A DNA stretch of 38,125 nucleotides from Caldilinea sp. CFX5 (GCA_021405325.1 QWII01000097.1:1-38125); one strand, 5' to 3'; shown: positions 25,880 through 35,096, counted from the stretch's first letter. Numbers and translations are program-made. Notes: a model not told the origin generated them from the sequence alone.

Positions 25880-26794
25880 ATGCAAGATATGAACGATTAT
25901 CTTGCATTATCAGAAAGGCCAGCGATGAACGCGATAACAGTACAACAGCACAAATCTGTGGCTATTCCGCCGCAAGCCGATAGTGACGAGCACTTAATCG
26001 CCCTATGGTTGCATGGAAAGTCGATCCATAGCCAGCGCGCATACTTAGCCGATGTGGAAAAGTTTATGGCCTATGTCGGTAAGCCATTACAAGCGGTTAT
26101 GTTAAACGATCTGCAACAATTTATGGACAGCCTGGTTGGCAGCGACAACACACGCCGGCGCATTGTCTCCAGCATCAAGAGCCTCTTTACCTTTGGGCAA
26201 AAGCTTGGCTATCTACAGTTCAACGTGGCAGCGGCCATGAAGGCGCCCAAGTCAAAAGACACCTTGGCTGAACGTATTTTAACTGAAAGCGAAGTGTTGA
26301 TGATGATTGCGCTCACCACAAAGGAACGCGATAAGGTCCTGCTTCGCCTGCTCTACGCCAGTGCTGGACGTGTTAGCGAAGTTTGTGCGCTATACTGGCG
26401 CGACGTGCAGCCCAATGGCGATAGTGGACAGGTGACACTATTCGGCAAGGGAGGCAAGACCAGGGCAGTGAAATTGAGCAAGGAGACATGGAAGGCATTA
26501 CAAACTTTGCGCAGTGGCGCCGGCGCCGATACCCCTGTCTTTGTTAGCCAGAAGGGTGGCGCACTCGATCCGTCACAAGTATGGCGGATTATGAGAGAAG
26601 CAGCTAAGCGTGCCGGCATTGAGGGCAACGTCTCTCCCCATTGGTTTCGCCACTCCCACGCAAGCCATGCCTTAGATCGAGGTGCCAGCGTTACATTAGT
26701 GCGCGATACGCTGGGACACAGCAGCCTCGCCGTTACCAGTCGTTATACCCACGCCAAACCCGATCAGAGCAGCGCTCTGCATTTGGCTGTATAG
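25880..26794 (+). CDS. Tyrosine recombinase/integrase (XerC/XerD-like)
   Basis: 304 residues. Site-specific DNA recombinase. Seen: a SAM-like N-terminal domain (SIHSQRAYLADVEKFMAYV) and the catalytic domain with Arg in AGRVSEVCALYW, Lys in FGKGGKTR, HxxR in SPHWFRHSHASHAL, His in DTLGHSSLAVT and the nucleophile Tyr in SRYTHAKP. The complete R-K-H-R-H-Y set suggests an active enzyme. The ATG at 25880 is chosen because AAAGGTGG lies at 25865-25872; the frame is open to 25814. Proximity to a tRNA remnant suggests an integrative element rather than chromosome-dimer resolution. Confidence 0.9.
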   Translation: MQDMNDYLALSERPAMNAITVQQHKSVAIPPQADSDEHLIALWLHGKSIHSQRAYLADVEKFMAYVGKPLQAVMLNDLQQFMDSLVGSDNTRRRIVSSIKSLFTFGQKLGYLQFNVAAAMKAPKSKDTLAERILTESEVLMMIALTTKERDKVLLRLLYASAGRVSEVCALYWRDVQPNGDSGQVTLFGKGGKTRAVKLSKETWKALQTLRSGAGADTPVFVSQKGGALDPSQVWRIMREAAKRAGIEGNVSPHWFRHSHASHALDRGASVTLVRDTLGHSSLAVTSRYTHAKPDQSSALHLAV

Positions 26795-27202
26795 ACCGAG
26801 CAGAAGAGAGGCATGGCCTTGGCCACAAGCGTACAGGAAGGCCATTGTTGAATGAAGGAGCAAATAGCAGTAAAAGGGCTTCTCTTCATTCAACCGTGGC
26901 ATTCCTATTCGTTTGCTTGATAAGTCCATCACTTATATTTTCGGGCGCCCATGATCATTATTATAGGTAATTCCGGCAGATCATCACCCGCAAATATTAT
27001 TTGCTAGTCCAAGAGTACAGCGGGGAGTAGAGCCGTCTGATTAGGGACACATCATTTGTGACAGCAAAAGTACTTCGTCGATTGTACGACAAGTGGGAAA
27101 TTACCACGCTTGATTTAGCTGTTTTGGAAAAATCCTTAAATGCTATACGCAATGCTTAGGCGAACCCCTTCCGGCAAAAATTACCCAAAACCATTTTTCC
27201 GG
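26795..27202. other. 408-bp intergenic region
   Basis: Holds an imperfect hairpin at 26836-26905. A 33-codon open frame starting GTG at 27058 (TAKVLRRLYDKWEITTLDLAVLEK) reads plausibly as a protein fragment but has no start-site support and may be a remnant. Nothing else is visible. Confidence 0.5.
26836..26905. repeat. Imperfect 22-bp hairpin after the recombinase gene
   Basis: Arms 26836-26857 (GGAAGGCCATTGTTGAATGAAG) and 26884-26905 pair with three mismatches around a 26-nt loop. Located 40 bp after the recombinase stop, with no T-run. Confidence 0.65.
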
Positions 27203-27790
27203 CTATCGTTTCCAGGTAGCGCCTTGCACATCTTTCCAGTTGAAATTGAACGAGCTGGCCAGGTGCAAGGCGCCCATAATGCGAGCGTCGCTGAACCTGG
27301 CCGTTTCCTTTTGAATACAGTTGCACATAGGCGCCAGTGGCTCTACCGCGGCCGGCGGCGCATTCAGCACTCGCCATTCACCTGGGACAACCGATAGAGT
27401 GGAACAGGAGGAACAGACGGCGAGCAAATGGTCAGTCGACCGGCCGAGCTTCTCGTCAAAGATAACAAACCTATAGCTAAACTGGTCCAGTGCATTGTCG
27501 TAGTTCGGCCAGCCAACGAAGAAAGCGTGTTGGCGCTGACGCCGAAATGCTTTGTGTGTTATCCATGCTTTTTGTGTTGGTCCCTCCGGCTTGCATTCTA
27601 CCCACAGATCGAAAGCCGGCAGATAAAAGTCAGGCAGATACTTATCACTAACGCCCTCACTCTCATCAAATTCAAATCCTTCCATTTCATAACTCGCCTG
27701 TAGACCAAGACTTGTGGTCATAACGGCAAATCGAGCCTCACCACGCGAGCGGAACAGGACGTTGTTATAGGCAGTCGGGATTGGTTTCAT
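27203..27790 (-). CDS. Putative PD-(D/E)XK nuclease with Cys cluster
   Basis: 195 residues. The N-terminal half matches a phage/mobile-element nuclease pattern: FRSRGEARFAV (acidic residue of helix 1), then KYLPDFYLP (Asp) and LWVECKP (Glu-x-Lys), spaced as in PD-(D/E)XK restriction-like endonucleases. The second half has CSSC and CNC separated by about 30 residues, possibly a zinc site. The ATG at 27790 follows AGGGAG, whereas an in-frame ATG at 27835 lacks such support. It is convergent with the recombinase gene. Likely DNA cleavage or repair on a mobile element; the target is unknown. Confidence 0.68.
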   Translation of the reverse strand: MKPIPTAYNNVLFRSRGEARFAVMTTSLGLQASYEMEGFEFDESEGVSDKYLPDFYLPAFDLWVECKPEGPTQKAWITHKAFRRQRQHAFFVGWPNYDNALDQFSYRFVIFDEKLGRSTDHLLAVCSSCSTLSVVPGEWRVLNAPPAAVEPLAPMCNCIQKETARFSDARIMGALHLASSFNFNWKDVQGATWKR

Positions 27791-27933
27791 TGTAACTCCC
27801 TGGATATAAATGGTCATTTGGATGGCGAATTCCAATAATACCTTATATTATTCTGCGCAGGAAAATGAGCATACATCTTGTGTGATGCTCTTCAATATGA
27901 CAAAATAGATCCTCATGAGGAGGTAGTCAACGT

Positions 27934-28110
27934 ATGGCGCACATCGGCGCACTCGTGAAATTGCATGGTGTCTACTGTGCTGTTATTCTTGAGGAGTTTC
28001 GCAGTGAGACCGGCGGGGTTGTGTTGAAGGTGCAAACGTTGCGCAATGTCTTCCGTGGCTTTGGCCCTGAAATTATCGATCTCTCCCTGGCGCCTAGCAG
28101 AGACGTTTAG
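27934..28110 (+). CDS. Small unknown protein
   Basis: 58 residues (opening MAHIGALVKLHGVYCAVILE). GAGGAGG at 27916-27922 is well placed before the ATG, which is the main support. No domain recognised. The next + strand gene follows by 71 bp and has an equally strong ribosome-binding site, so the two may be co-expressed. Confidence 0.5.
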   Translation: MAHIGALVKLHGVYCAVILEEFRSETGGVVLKVQTLRNVFRGFGPEIIDLSLAPSRDV

Positions 28111-28181
28111 CCGAGATGCTAGCAGCGCTTCAAGATCCCGTTGGTATCGTTGATTCTGTAGGGGTAGACAAGGAGGTATGA

Positions 28182-28493
28182 ATGGCCAATCAGTACACTG
28201 AGTTTCACTTTGATCCAAGTGGCAACCTGATTATCAAGCTCCTACCAGAGGAACGTGAAGAAATCGAACGCCAGCGCTCCTTGCAGAATGATGACAAGAC
28301 AATCTTTGCCGATCTGGTCAAGCTCTATACGGCTAATGGCTGGCAGTATGTGCGACCAGATGAAATCGGCGCCGCGGTTAGCGAAGATTGCATCATCTTG
28401 ACCAAGGAGCGCGTTGGGGATGACGCCGGCAATTTGGTGAGCGTGGGGCCGGTTTACGCCTATAGTGTGCGTATCAGGTGCGTAGCGAGGTAG
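28182..28493 (+). CDS. Small protein of a GW..(V/I).P(D/E)E(I/C)GA type, unknown function
   Basis: 103 residues. AAGGAGGT lies just before the ATG. Charged N-terminal half (LPEEREEIERQRSLQND), then NGWQYVRPDEIGAAVSEDCIIL, a pattern I associate with small unknown proteins of phages and mobile islands. The C-terminus ends in a short beta-like stretch. It is convergent with brxL, with 91 bp between stops. No catalytic motif is seen. Confidence 0.62.
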   Translation: MANQYTEFHFDPSGNLIIKLLPEEREEIERQRSLQNDDKTIFADLVKLYTANGWQYVRPDEIGAAVSEDCIILTKERVGDDAGNLVSVGPVYAYSVRIRCVAR

Positions 28494-28584
28494 AGGCGAT
28501 GTTGGATGACAATTATGTACTCATGAACAAGTTTGAGTAGGGGGTGCCAAATGCGATCATGCCTTTCTTGTTTGCAGTAATAGC

Positions 28585-30621
28585 CTATGGTTTGGCTAAC
28601 GCTGCGTTGAGAACTTCCTCAATCGAGTTAACATAGATAATATCAACCCGATTCTTCATGTAGTCAGGAAGATGATTGACATCAGATTCATTCTCTTCAG
28701 GCAGGATCACCGTTTTAATGCCGGCCTCAATAGCCGCCAACAGCTTGGGCTGGATACCGCCTACAGCAAGCACCTTACCCATGATCGTGATCTCGCCAGT
28801 CATGGCAATGTCTTGGCGCACGGGCTGACCGCGCAGGGCGGAAACAATGCCGGTGACAATAGTGACACCGGCTGAGGGACCTTCTTTGGGGATGCCCATC
28901 ATGGTGGCAAGGACGGCCACATCAAAGTTGTTGTGCCAGTCAGCGGCAATGCCTAGTTCTTTGTGATGGGCACGAATGTACTGGGCTGCTGCCTCAATCG
29001 ATTCCCGCATGACCCGCTGAATGGAGCCAAGCGGCACAATACGGCCATTGCCCTTGGTGACCTGCATTTCAAAGCGTAGGAGTGCCCCCTGTTCACCGGC
29101 CACGGCCAGCCCCGTGACCTCACCAACTAACGGATGGGTTGGTAAGGTGATCTGTTGTCTGCGGTTGGCTTCGGGCAAGGTTGGCGTCACCGCAGTGCCT
29201 GACTGCACCAACCGTGCGCTGAGTTGAACTGGGGCATACTCACCTGGCGCCATAAGGTGTAGTTGATTGCGGACCCGCTGCCGGCCTTCAAGCGCAAGAG
29301 CAAGTAGTTCTTCCAACTGGGTATCAGTCACTTCACCATGCGGATAGAGCAGCTTCAATAAGCCGGAGAATGTTTTATGCACAGCTCTTACATCGCGCGA
29401 GGTAATGCCTTGGCTGGAACCGGTGGCATCGAATAATTCAAAGCGGCTCTTGACACGCCCCAAGAGATCCACACGGCGCAATTCGTGCATGATCTCGCAC
29501 AGATAATCGGTGATAAAGCCATAGTCGCGACTGGCGGCGTCCGGCCCGATCTTGGGCACAGACCAGCCGGGCAAATAGAAATGGATGCGATCAATCAGGG
29601 CTTCCACTTGTAGATAGCTGGGCAATGGTTCAAAGAGATGGTAATACTTCTCGTGCGGCAATGAGCCTTGCACATCCAGGTTACCCACGAGGACAATCGA
29701 GCCAAAGGCCAGGATCTCCTTTTTGCCACGGCTGAATTTAGCATCTTGCATATAGCCCTGCATGATGCTGACCATCGCCTTCGGATCGGTGAAGTCGGTG
29801 TTGGCGATTTCGTCAAAGACAATGGCATCGCGTGTTCCCACCAGGCCGACCTGGCCAGAGTTGAGGTTGATAAATAGCCCAGCCGGCGTAGCCTTGCCCC
29901 CAGAGAGGACATGGGCATAGTAGGAGCTATTGCGAAAGATATAGGTCTTCCCGGTCTCGCGTGGACCGAGTTCAATCAAGTTGTGATTTGATTCAACCAG
30001 TGGCAGCGCCCGGCTCATGTACAGCAACTTTTCACGGCGAGTCATGCGGGCCGGATTGAGGCCAAAGGAGTTGACCAGAATATCGAGCCAGGCTTCATCA
30101 GTGAACTGTGCGCGCTTTTGGATAAATTCGTCCAGATCGATCATGGCGATCTGGAAAGGATTAAAGTCTACCACCTTGAAGGGGCGGATCTTCTTATTGT
30201 GAACTTCGGTTTCGTCATAGGTGAGTTGGATGGTGCCCCACATGCCGCCCGCCAGGAGCATGGGGTATTGGCGCACCAGATGCTCAGGCACATTGACAAA
30301 ACTTTCGTTGATGGCGCCAATCGTGCCCCAATATTTGTCTTCGGTTTCCACCAGCCGTACTTCCAGGCTGGCGATCAGCGTATGATCCCGGTTCTCGCGA
30401 ATGTAATGGCGGATGCGTTCGGCTTCGGCGCCGTGGACAAAGTTTTCACGTAGCCGCCGCTTGACACCGGCAAAATCTTCCTCGAAGGTTGCTTCTTCAC
30501 AGTAGTTGTCGATGAGATATTCCAACACATAGCGGGGAAATTCATCCATACCGGTGTTGAAGGTGAGCCGTTTATTGACAACCTTACCCTGAAAGATTTC
30601 CTTGAAACGCTGATTCATCAC
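28585..30621 (-). CDS. brxL: BrxL, Lon-like AAA+ protease-related BREX protein
   Basis: 678 residues, the usual BrxL length. BREX component combining an N-terminal domain ([17 protein letters not shown]), an AAA+ core with Walker A GPRETGKT (about 220-227) and Walker B VFDEIAN (about 264), and a C-terminal Lon-type proteolytic domain with the Ser motif [12 protein letters not shown] (about Ser583) and Lys in [14 protein letters not shown] (about 625). In type I BREX, BrxL binds DNA and is needed for phage exclusion but not for methylation. It is the last gene of the minus-strand operon, 6 bp after the methyltransferase stop. Start is at an ATG pair; either may be used. Confidence 0.94.
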   Translation of the reverse strand: MMNQRFKEIFQGKVVNKRLTFNTGMDEFPRYVLEYLIDNYCEEATFEEDFAGVKRRLRENFVHGAEAERIRHYIRENRDHTLIASLEVRLVETEDKYWGTIGAINESFVNVPEHLVRQYPMLLAGGMWGTIQLTYDETEVHNKKIRPFKVVDFNPFQIAMIDLDEFIQKRAQFTDEAWLDILVNSFGLNPARMTRREKLLYMSRALPLVESNHNLIELGPRETGKTYIFRNSSYYAHVLSGGKATPAGLFINLNSGQVGLVGTRDAIVFDEIANTDFTDPKAMVSIMQGYMQDAKFSRGKKEILAFGSIVLVGNLDVQGSLPHEKYYHLFEPLPSYLQVEALIDRIHFYLPGWSVPKIGPDAASRDYGFITDYLCEIMHELRRVDLLGRVKSRFELFDATGSSQGITSRDVRAVHKTFSGLLKLLYPHGEVTDTQLEELLALALEGRQRVRNQLHLMAPGEYAPVQLSARLVQSGTAVTPTLPEANRRQQITLPTHPLVGEVTGLAVAGEQGALLRFEMQVTKGNGRIVPLGSIQRVMRESIEAAAQYIRAHHKELGIAADWHNNFDVAVLATMMGIPKEGPSAGVTIVTGIVSALRGQPVRQDIAMTGEITIMGKVLAVGGIQPKLLAAIEAGIKTVILPEENESDVNHLPDYMKNRVDIIYVNSIEEVLNAALAKP

Positions 30622-30627
30622 AGACTC

Positions 30628-33114
30628 CTAGCTGCGCCGCACACAGAGTTGATAATCTTCCTCGACTTCCAACTGGGCCTCTTCACTGAGCACGCCAAAG
30701 GCAAAGCCGCCTTTTTCATAGATGGCACGGCCTAGTTCATACAAGCCAGTGCGGCGACATTGGCGAATCCAGTCAGCGGCGGTGGCGGCATTGGCCGGAT
30801 GGTCGTGCGGGGCCGGTGGTACGCCTTCCAGCAGGGCACGGGCAAAACGTTTGATCCGGCGGAGGGCGCCCGATGTGCGTAGCGCGGCTTTCTGTTCACG
30901 CTCTTCATCGTTACGCGGTGGGCGCCAGGTGCCTTCGGTAGTTTTGAAGAAAAATTCGGGTAGCCACTCTTGCAGCAGACGACGGGGCTTGTCGCCAATG
31001 GGCAGGTACTGCTCAAAGAGATCCGAGTAGTGGACTCCACTCTCTTCGGGATTTTCAGTCAGAGTTTTCACCATGTACTGCTCGATCCGTTCGGCAGCGG
31101 CGGTTTCTTTGGCACTTTCAGCCTCATCAATCTGATCTGCGGTGGCCCGCAGATACCAGCGCACGGCTGCTTTGTTGGTGGTGTTAACTCCTGATTGCCC
31201 AGCGGGTTCCGCGACTCTAGTGAGGAGGTTCTCAAAGTTGTGGCGTTCAAATTCACCCCGACGCACCATCCGCGAGACGAGAATGTCGTAGAGACGGTCA
31301 GCAGTAGTGCCGGGGTGGGACTGGAGCGCTTCGGTCAAGATGGCTTGCGCCTTCTCTGTGAAAGTGGCTTGGTCCTCATTGCCCAGTACTGTTAGTTGAG
31401 TAGCTTCTTCAGGATGTGGCTTGCGAAAGTTGATAACGAGATCTCGCTTGGTCACCTTTTCGGCTATCAATTGGTTGTAGGATTTTTGACCAGTATCAAT
31501 ATATAGTGCATTCTCAGCATTTTCAGGGATAAAACCGACTTCAGTCATGATATCCTGGACAAGTTGCCAGGTGCCCTCACTGGTATCGTGGTAGCAGAGA
31601 GAAATCCAACGCCCAGGTTTTAAGACACGATAACATTCGTTCATTGCTTGACGAATCCGGCGTGTCCACTCTTCTTCATTTTTGCCACGGGTTTCATTGA
31701 CAATAATTTCCTGCTCATGCCAATGAGTATCAAAATCTAACCAAGCTTCCCAAACAAAGTTGAGTTCACCGTATTGTACTTTTTCAGCATATGGAGGATC
31801 GGTAAAAACATAATCAACTGAATTGGTTGGTAATAGCTCTAGATTGGTTGCAGTTTGAGTTGAAACAATAACAGGTAATAAGTTCTGCCTAAGGTATGTA
31901 CTTATTTCAGAGATGCCAGCAAGCTTTCGAGGAAGTCTGGCAGAAAAGTTGTCCCACACATTAAGTTCACGGCTTATTTGTGGCAAATAATAAGTGCCAG
32001 CCATAACAGATGGCCAATCATGACGGCACATTCTGCTAACTGTGAGTAAAGATGTATTTAGGACAAAGAGTAGGAAATCTCGGTAAATGCTACTCATACA
32101 ATTGGCCCGAATACATGCCAACGCCCACAAATTCCTTTTGGTGAACAACTCAGCTACTGTGCGGAAGTTGCGCCCTGGTCGCCACTCATCGCCCCACGGT
32201 TCGGTATCAGATTCCACATTCATCATACGATGAGGTGGTATCCAATAAGGGATCGGCTTTGTTTCGATCTCTCGTAACTTTCCAAGATCAAACTCTTGAA
32301 AAAACTGACGCTTCTTAGGATCAGGGTCATTGTGGCGGCGCTCATCGCGTTTTGGTTTGCAGCCATCTTGGCATTCGTAACTGACTAAAACAGGTATGGC
32401 TCCCAACTTTTGATTGCTACGTGTGCTAATCTCTTCCTCCAACCCACGTTTATAACAGTGAGGACAGACGGTTAGCTTTTTGGATTTGCCAGCAGTGGTC
32501 TGTCCTTCAACTTCAACACAATCAAATAAGGGGACTTCCTGTAAACAGCGTTCACAACGAAATACTTGTGAATAAACTGTATACTCAGTTTGCGCCCGTC
32601 CATCACAGCGGTCGCAGCGGGTTTCGTAGAGCCATTCCATTTCGGATTTAACTTTGCGCTCTAACGCAGTAAAAGTGCTTTGTAGTTCATTCACATCGAC
32701 TGGTGTGCAGTAATTCTTTGTAATGAATGTGGCAGCAGGTGAAAGATCAACAGCAATCGCCTTGCGTCCTTCCATTAGTGCAACTAAAGCTGTGCCACCG
32801 CTACCACAGAAAGGATCCAGAATTAGATTACCAGGCTCCGTATAATGTTTAATATATTGGCGAATAGCATCGTGGGGCTTCTTTGACCAATAAATGTGTA
32901 GATCCATACTTTCTGATTTGCGCTTATCAATTGTTATTGAGTTAACAAATGATGCAATGTTATACTCATCGGCCACTGGGTCATAGGGTGTTGCGTGTTC
33001 CTCGACAAAGCGGCGCAGGTTCGGGTTGGGGCCAGACGAATAATAACCCTCCGGCATCGTGGGAATCGGTTTGGCATAGAGCGAGGGTTGTTGGGTAGAA
33101 TGCTTTTTCGCCAT
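30628..33114 (-). CDS. DNA methyltransferase with zinc-ribbon insert (BREX PglX-like role)
   Basis: 828 residues. S-adenosylmethionine-dependent DNA methylase, probably N6-adenine or N4-cytosine. Seen: KKPHDAIRQYIKHYTEPG, AdoMet-binding DPFCGSGGTALVAL (about 99-112), zinc-ribbon cysteines between 166 and 225 (CDRC, CERC, CPHC), and catalytic DPPY (about 440) with the beta motif before MNECYRVLKPGRW. The order is motif I first, DPPY later. The C-terminal 230 residues are helical. It is much shorter than canonical type I PglX (about 1200 residues) and of another methylase class. In BREX the methylase marks self DNA; position beside brxL and pglZ implies that role here. Long internal stretches are AT-richer than both ends of the gene. 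Confidence 0.88.
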   Translation of the reverse strand: MAKKHSTQQPSLYAKPIPTMPEGYYSSGPNPNLRRFVEEHATPYDPVADEYNIASFVNSITIDKRKSESMDLHIYWSKKPHDAIRQYIKHYTEPGNLILDPFCGSGGTALVALMEGRKAIAVDLSPAATFITKNYCTPVDVNELQSTFTALERKVKSEMEWLYETRCDRCDGRAQTEYTVYSQVFRCERCLQEVPLFDCVEVEGQTTAGKSKKLTVCPHCYKRGLEEEISTRSNQKLGAIPVLVSYECQDGCKPKRDERRHNDPDPKKRQFFQEFDLGKLREIETKPIPYWIPPHRMMNVESDTEPWGDEWRPGRNFRTVAELFTKRNLWALACIRANCMSSIYRDFLLFVLNTSLLTVSRMCRHDWPSVMAGTYYLPQISRELNVWDNFSARLPRKLAGISEISTYLRQNLLPVIVSTQTATNLELLPTNSVDYVFTDPPYAEKVQYGELNFVWEAWLDFDTHWHEQEIIVNETRGKNEEEWTRRIRQAMNECYRVLKPGRWISLCYHDTSEGTWQLVQDIMTEVGFIPENAENALYIDTGQKSYNQLIAEKVTKRDLVINFRKPHPEEATQLTVLGNEDQATFTEKAQAILTEALQSHPGTTADRLYDILVSRMVRRGEFERHNFENLLTRVAEPAGQSGVNTTNKAAVRWYLRATADQIDEAESAKETAAAERIEQYMVKTLTENPEESGVHYSDLFEQYLPIGDKPRRLLQEWLPEFFFKTTEGTWRPPRNDEEREQKAALRTSGALRRIKRFARALLEGVPPAPHDHPANAATAADWIRQCRRTGLYELGRAIYEKGGFAFGVLSEEAQLEVEEDYQLCVRRS

Positions 33115-33272
33115 TAGAAAATCCGTTCATTGGTAGGTCACACATGGTGTGTGACCTGATTGGTCATCGTTCGATCTGGGTTACCGCAGGCTTGTCACGC
33201 TGCAAGCGTGACCTACGGTTTGATCAGTAGGTTGTAGAATAGTCACGCTACTTGAGAAGGAAGTCCACGACG
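33115..33272. repeat. Hairpins between methyltransferase and 144-residue gene, incl. repeat copy 1
   Basis: AGGTCACAC/GTGTGACCT (33135-33143 and 33149-33157) form one stem. At 33187-33220 lies CAGGCTTGTCACGCT...AGCGTGACCTACGGTT, which recurs with a single change at 35097-35130 in the same orientation, preceded in both places by TGATCTG..TTACC. No gene is present. Confidence 0.85.
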
Positions 33273-33707
33273 CTATGGCTCGATGAACTCGGCGTACATC
33301 GCCAGGTGTCCGGCCAGTAAGCGCACCAACTGTTTGGGTAGCTGGCGAGCAAAGACAAGATTGCCATGATAGATGTTGTCTGGCAGCGGCGCTCTTTCGT
33401 AGGAGACGAATCGATCAGGGCGTACACCTACATACCGTGCGAGGTTTGGTAGTTGATTGATTTCTTCGATGACTTGGCGGGGCAATCGGGCAATGCCGTG
33501 TGCCGCAGATTGGCGGTTGCGCAAAGTAAAGGAAACAACCGTGGCATTATCTTCCCAATTAATCGAGGTTTCGCTGCCACCATCGGCGCGCTGATCGCTG
33601 GTGCGTGGGTCAGGCTCAAAGATTCCGGCTGAAAGCACTTGTGTGCCTTCAACAAAATACTCTTTTTTGCGGATACCGCGCAGGCAATGAGTGGGGAATT
33701 CGGCCAT
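33273..33707 (-). CDS. TIGR04255-module third protein (copy 2), unknown function
   Basis: 144 residues. No named domain. Opens AEFPTHCLRGIRKKEYFVEG; the C-terminal part has APLPDNIYHGNLVFARQL, matching the PxPxxxxHxxI motif of the interrupted gene at 24643-25104. Start is 3 bp after the preceding gene's stop, so it is co-translated. It is separated from the methyltransferase gene by 158 bp of hairpins. Confidence 0.75.
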   Translation of the reverse strand: MAEFPTHCLRGIRKKEYFVEGTQVLSAGIFEPDPRTSDQRADGGSETSINWEDNATVVSFTLRNRQSAAHGIARLPRQVIEEINQLPNLARYVGVRPDRFVSYERAPLPDNIYHGNLVFARQLPKQLVRLLAGHLAMYAEFIEP

Positions 33708-33710
33708 AGG

Positions 33711-34277
33711 TCACTTCGCGCGATTGCCTGCTGCCATGTGGTTGATCAATTTTGCCCAATCCAGCGTACTCAAGTCGCCCCATTCCTGCTGTTTTCCTAC
33801 AGCATCATCCGCCAGTAGATACCATCCCGACTGTGAAGGAACAGGGTCGAGGGCAACGCTAGCGCGGCGACCAGGCAGAAGCCATTCGAACAGGAGCGAA
33901 CCATCTTCCGTTTCGACGACATGCAGCGGCTGAAGCAGGGTTACGTCCAGCCGGTAAATCGTTTGTTCCAGTTCATTGAGTACTTGCTGTGCTTGTCGCG
34001 CGACAAGTGGATTACTAGCACGGCGCGCGGCTATCTGTGCAGAGGCAGTAATGCGCTGCGCGGTCGGCGCCTGTAGCAAGAGCCGTTGTTGCGATTGTCT
34101 TTCATCCAATGCCAAATTCAATAGGGCAGATACAGCGGCCCATAACGACCGATCTTCCCGGCGTCGCCCATTTTCAAGGTTGTAAGGGCTCCAGCGCGAG
34201 GTGGAGTCGATCGGTAATACACCATCGAAAAACTCGGCCCGCGCACCGGTTGAGGTAATCGAGTTTGTTAAAACCAT
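33711..34277 (-). CDS. TIGR04255-module second protein (copy 2), unknown function
   Basis: 188 residues from the ATG at 34277, preceded by GAGGTG. The frame opens further to a TTG at 34319. The gene overlaps the end of the TIGR04255 gene by 104 bp in another frame, which is long; a downstream TTG start is possible. Helical middle (AQIAARRASNPLVARQAQQVLNELEQ), then HVVETEDGSLLFEWLLPGRRASVAL, paralleling the DGQILYTW segment of the 183-residue protein in copy 1. Function unknown. Confidence 0.72.
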   Translation of the reverse strand: MVLTNSITSTGARAEFFDGVLPIDSTSRWSPYNLENGRRREDRSLWAAVSALLNLALDERQSQQRLLLQAPTAQRITASAQIAARRASNPLVARQAQQVLNELEQTIYRLDVTLLQPLHVVETEDGSLLFEWLLPGRRASVALDPVPSQSGWYLLADDAVGKQQEWGDLSTLDWAKLINHMAAGNRAK

Positions 34278-34962
34278 CTTGCACCTCAGTTCTCTCTTCC
34301 GTAAAGAGGTCACTGTCAATTAAATAACAGATTTCATCATCAATTTGATGGAAGCCGTGGACAATCCTGACCACACTCACCCCGTCGGTTAATTGTACTT
34401 CCATGCGCTGCGCCAGGTTGGTGATAGCGCTTGCGGCAAACTCATGCGCTGCCAATGGCCCGGCAATATAGGGTTGCAACAGTTGCGACCAGGGTGTATC
34501 AGCCAGCCCTAATGCCGAACGCCGAATGACGTTGCGGTAGCGCAAGCCCAGCCGGATATAAAAGGCCGGCGCGTATTCATCTAGTAAACACTGGACAGGC
34601 GTAGAAAGTTTCGTTCTGAATTCTTGCCAACGCTGATAACGATGGGTCGAAAGCGCAATAAAATCCTTGGCCAAACTAAGCTGCCAGCCCTGATCGGCTG
34701 ACCCAAAATCATACACTTTACTGCGCGTTTGCGAAGTAAACAACTCAACAATTTCCGACGGCAGTCGCTGGCGTAGCTCAATGGGTAAAATATTCTCTTC
34801 AATGCGCACTTCATAGAAGGGGAAGTCAACCCGCACCCGGTCTTGAAAGCGGACCGGCGACTCGCCATCAATCTTCAAAATTGGTGGAAAGCGTAATTGG
34901 GCAATCACCTCGATCAATGGGTTGCGTTGATAAATTACGCGCGGCGCATCAGGGAATGGCAT
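34174..34962 (-). CDS. TIGR04255-family protein (copy 2)
   Basis: 262 residues. Family features: YQRNPLIEVIAQLRFPP at the start, the central YIRLGLRYRNVIRRS (compare RLGLRYINVIERR in copy 1), and a C-terminal RVFRWCITDRLHLALEP. AAGG precedes the ATG. It lies 166 bp downstream of pglZ in the same direction and leads the embedded three-gene module. Divergence from copy 1 is large, so this is not a recent local duplication. The family has no proven role; its place inside a BREX operon suggests defence-linked work. Confidence 0.87.
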   Translation of the reverse strand: MPFPDAPRVIYQRNPLIEVIAQLRFPPILKIDGESPVRFQDRVRVDFPFYEVRIEENILPIELRQRLPSEIVELFTSQTRSKVYDFGSADQGWQLSLAKDFIALSTHRYQRWQEFRTKLSTPVQCLLDEYAPAFYIRLGLRYRNVIRRSALGLADTPWSQLLQPYIAGPLAAHEFAASAITNLAQRMEVQLTDGVSVVRIVHGFHQIDDEICYLIDSDLFTEERTEVQDGFNKLDYLNRCAGRVFRWCITDRLHLALEPLQP

Positions 34963-35096
34963 AAGCTCTGGCCTTCAGGATTGCTTTACTCGACAACGAA
35001 CGGGTAAATGTAAAATTTGGTCTAATTTTACATTTTAGTCTAAGTTTGCTTTAGCCCCTAATTGAACAGCCGTTATGTGCTGATCTGTGTTTACCC

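Noticed and set aside
27058..27159. 33-codon gene starting GTG
   Set aside because: Reads plausibly (KVLRRLYDKWEITTLDL) but is short, lacks a ribosome-binding site, and is more likely a fragment.
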